A stretch of 64,000 bases of DNA. Source: Mycoplasmopsis gallinarum DSM 19816. GTDB lineage: Bacteria; Bacillota_I; Bacilli_A; Mycoplasmatales; Metamycoplasmataceae. Below the pieces are notes generated by a model that was not told the DNA's origin, searched no databases, and saw nothing but the letters and a program-made list of their open reading frames with translations. Location: NCBI RefSeq assembly GCF_000621085.1, contig NZ_JHZE01000008.1, positions 1-64,000 of the forward strand, in the 5' to 3' direction. This document shows, piece by piece, positions 62,494 through 64,000 of the stretch. The position numbers and the translations under genes were made by a program. Each line of letters begins with the position of its first letter. Within the stretch, counting starts at the first letter, position 1.

Positions 62494-64000
62494 ATGAACG
62501 ACAATATAAAAAGATTTTTACTTTTCGCTAAAGAATTAAATTTGTCTAATCTTGATAAATTATCAAATGTAGAATTATTTGTAAAAAGAGATGAAGTTAG
62601 TCAAAAAATTAACTTTACTTTTAAATTTAATAATATTATTTACGCTAAAGATTTTTTCCTCTTTCTTTATGAATTAAGAAACAATAAACAATATGAAGAC
62701 ATAGTTTATAGTTTTGATTTTTGCGATGAGCAATATACAGAAGAATTAATTATTGAATTTTTAATCGCAATAATTAATTCAAAAAAGAAATTCATGAATT
62801 TAAAAACCCTTAATTTTTTAAATTCATTAAAAAAACAAGAAAAATTTAATTTTGTTTTTTGAATAGACAAAAAAGACGAAGACAAAAGTGAAATTATTAA
62901 TTTATTATTTAATAACATAATCAAATATGGATATAAAAAATTAGCTTTTGAAGTTAATTTTAGAAAAGATAGTGAAAATGAAATATTTGATAATTCAGTA
63001 AATAATGAAACAGAGAAGAAAATATTTATTGAAAATCTGAAAAAACAAAAAGAAACAAAATCTATTAAATCTAAAGAGAATACTTATAAAGCAAATAATA
63101 AGGGTTGAATAAAAGATTATTCTTTTTATGAAAATTATAGTGAAATCCATGAATTGTATGAAAGAAGTTCTCTATCAACTGTTGGAGAAATTTTTGCTTT
63201 TGATTCTTCAAAAACTAAAACAGGAAAATTTATTTATTCTATTTCAATTACTAATTTTAAAGATGGATTAGAAATTAAATGATTTAAAAATGATGCATTA
63301 AGTGAAGAACAAATTAATGAATTAAAAATTGGTAAAACAATTAAAATTTTTGGAACTAAATCATCAAATAAATTTATTTATTTAGATAAATATAGTATAG
63401 AAGAGCCTATATTTAAGGAAAATATCGACTATGCGCCACTTGATGAAAAAAGGGTGGAATTGCATATTAGTTCAAAAATGAATACTATGGATGGTTTAAT
63501 TGAACCAGAAGATATAATTGCTCAAGCCGAACAATTTAAGATGCCAGCAGTAGCAATAATGGACTTAAATGGCGCACAAGGATATCCTAAATTTTATAGT
63601 GCTGCCAAAAAAAGCAGTGTTAAACCGCTATTTGGAACTGCTTTTTCTGTAATTAATAAAAATAATCAAATAGTATTAGGAAATTTAAACAAAAAAGCCA
63701 ATTTGCGTGATTTAGAATACATTTCTTTCGACATTGAAACAACAGGTCTTAGTCCAAAATTTAATGAATTAATTGAATTTGGGGCTGTAAGAATTAATGA
63801 GAATTTAAAAATTTCAGAAAAAACGCAATTTTTTGTAAAAGCTACGAAACCAATTTCAAATTTTATTGTGAATTTAACCAATATTACAAATGAAATGCTT
63901 GAAAAAAATGGAATAAGTTTAGAAGACGCACTTGATAAAATATTTAATTTATTAAATAATCAAGTTTTATTAGCCCACAATGCGAAATTTGATTTCAATT
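62494..64000 (+). CDS. polC: DNA polymerase III alpha subunit, PolC type (5' part)
   Basis: Only the first ~502 residues lie in the window and the frame runs off the end. A mycoplasma-type N-terminal domain (about 1-190) leads to an OB fold (GEIFAFDSSKTKTGKFIYSI), then a PHP domain start RVELHISSKMNTMDGLIEPE, interrupted by the 3'-5' exonuclease: YISFDIETTGLSPKFNELIE (Exo I, DxE) and LLAHNAKFDF (Exo II) at the edge. This OB-PHP-Exo order is diagnostic of PolC, the replicative polymerase of Firmicutes and mollicutes. GGAGGAAAA precedes the ATG. Confidence 0.95.

Overview
The window is a 64 kb chromosome segment of a mollicute (Mycoplasma sensu lato). TGA must be read as tryptophan: almost every conserved protein (RlmB, CysS, ClpB, GatA, NusA, ProS and others) is interrupted by in-frame TGA at positions where its family has Trp, and becomes full length once TGA is decoded. 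The DNA is strongly AT-rich, there is no cell-wall gene, and the gene set (BMP-type lipoprotein ABC transporter, RNase J, HprK, PolC, ECF S components, CIRCE-controlled ClpB) fits the hominis/synoviae/bovis side of the mycoplasmas. I do not assign a species.

Layout. 1-2651 (minus): sigma-like protein, rlmB, cysS. 2740-4107: FAD-dependent NADH oxidase. 4128-6340 (minus): three unrecognised genes. 6529-10397 (minus): rsmG, prs, clpB, with a CIRCE operator before divergent trmB. 11168-16922: consensus promoter and a BMP-type nucleoside/basic-membrane-protein ABC transporter. 17036-18178: three small membrane proteins that look like tandem paralogues. 18247-20112: RNase J. 20225-23340: hprK, lgt, trxB, rpmB. 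23405-26370 is an accessory pocket: decayed IS1634-like transposase, a duplicated 51-bp terminator, and an SPFH/zinc-ribbon operon. 26412-28183: lipoprotein with features of GT80 sialyltransferases, with a (TA)16 tract abutting its -10 box. 28259-29554: rpsP-trmD-rplS. 29684-32070: acpS, plsC, scpA, scpB. 32108-36006: a pseudouridine synthase and gatCAB. 36091-38065: HNH nuclease plus C5 DNA methyltransferase. 38114-40408: cdsA, pyrH, frr. 40447-42152: a structured leader RNA, a PBECR4-like protein and an ECF S component. 42278-48010: rpsT, then rimP-nusA-rnpM-infB-apt-ECF S. 48120-53711: oppA, oppB, oppC and a hydrolase. 53741-55256 (minus): YihY-family protein, rpiB. 55338-57747: C39 peptidase-ABC exporter and a membrane partner. 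57774-60553: ybeY, cdd, era, pepP. 60651-64000: proS, an MG284-like protein and the start of polC.

Most of the window is core housekeeping: translation, tRNA charging and modification, lipid precursor synthesis and nucleotide salvage, packed into operons with 1-30 base overlaps and separated by intrinsic terminators. The genes of most interest are accessory: the GT80-like lipoprotein with a probable phase-variable promoter, the SPFH/zinc-ribbon locus, the C39 peptide exporter, the leader RNA before the ECF S operon, the restriction-modification pair, and the divergent sigma-like factor. Several genes (acpS, trmB, proS, ybeY) have a TATAAT-like box ending 6-7 bases before the ATG and no Shine-Dalgarno, suggesting leaderless mRNAs.
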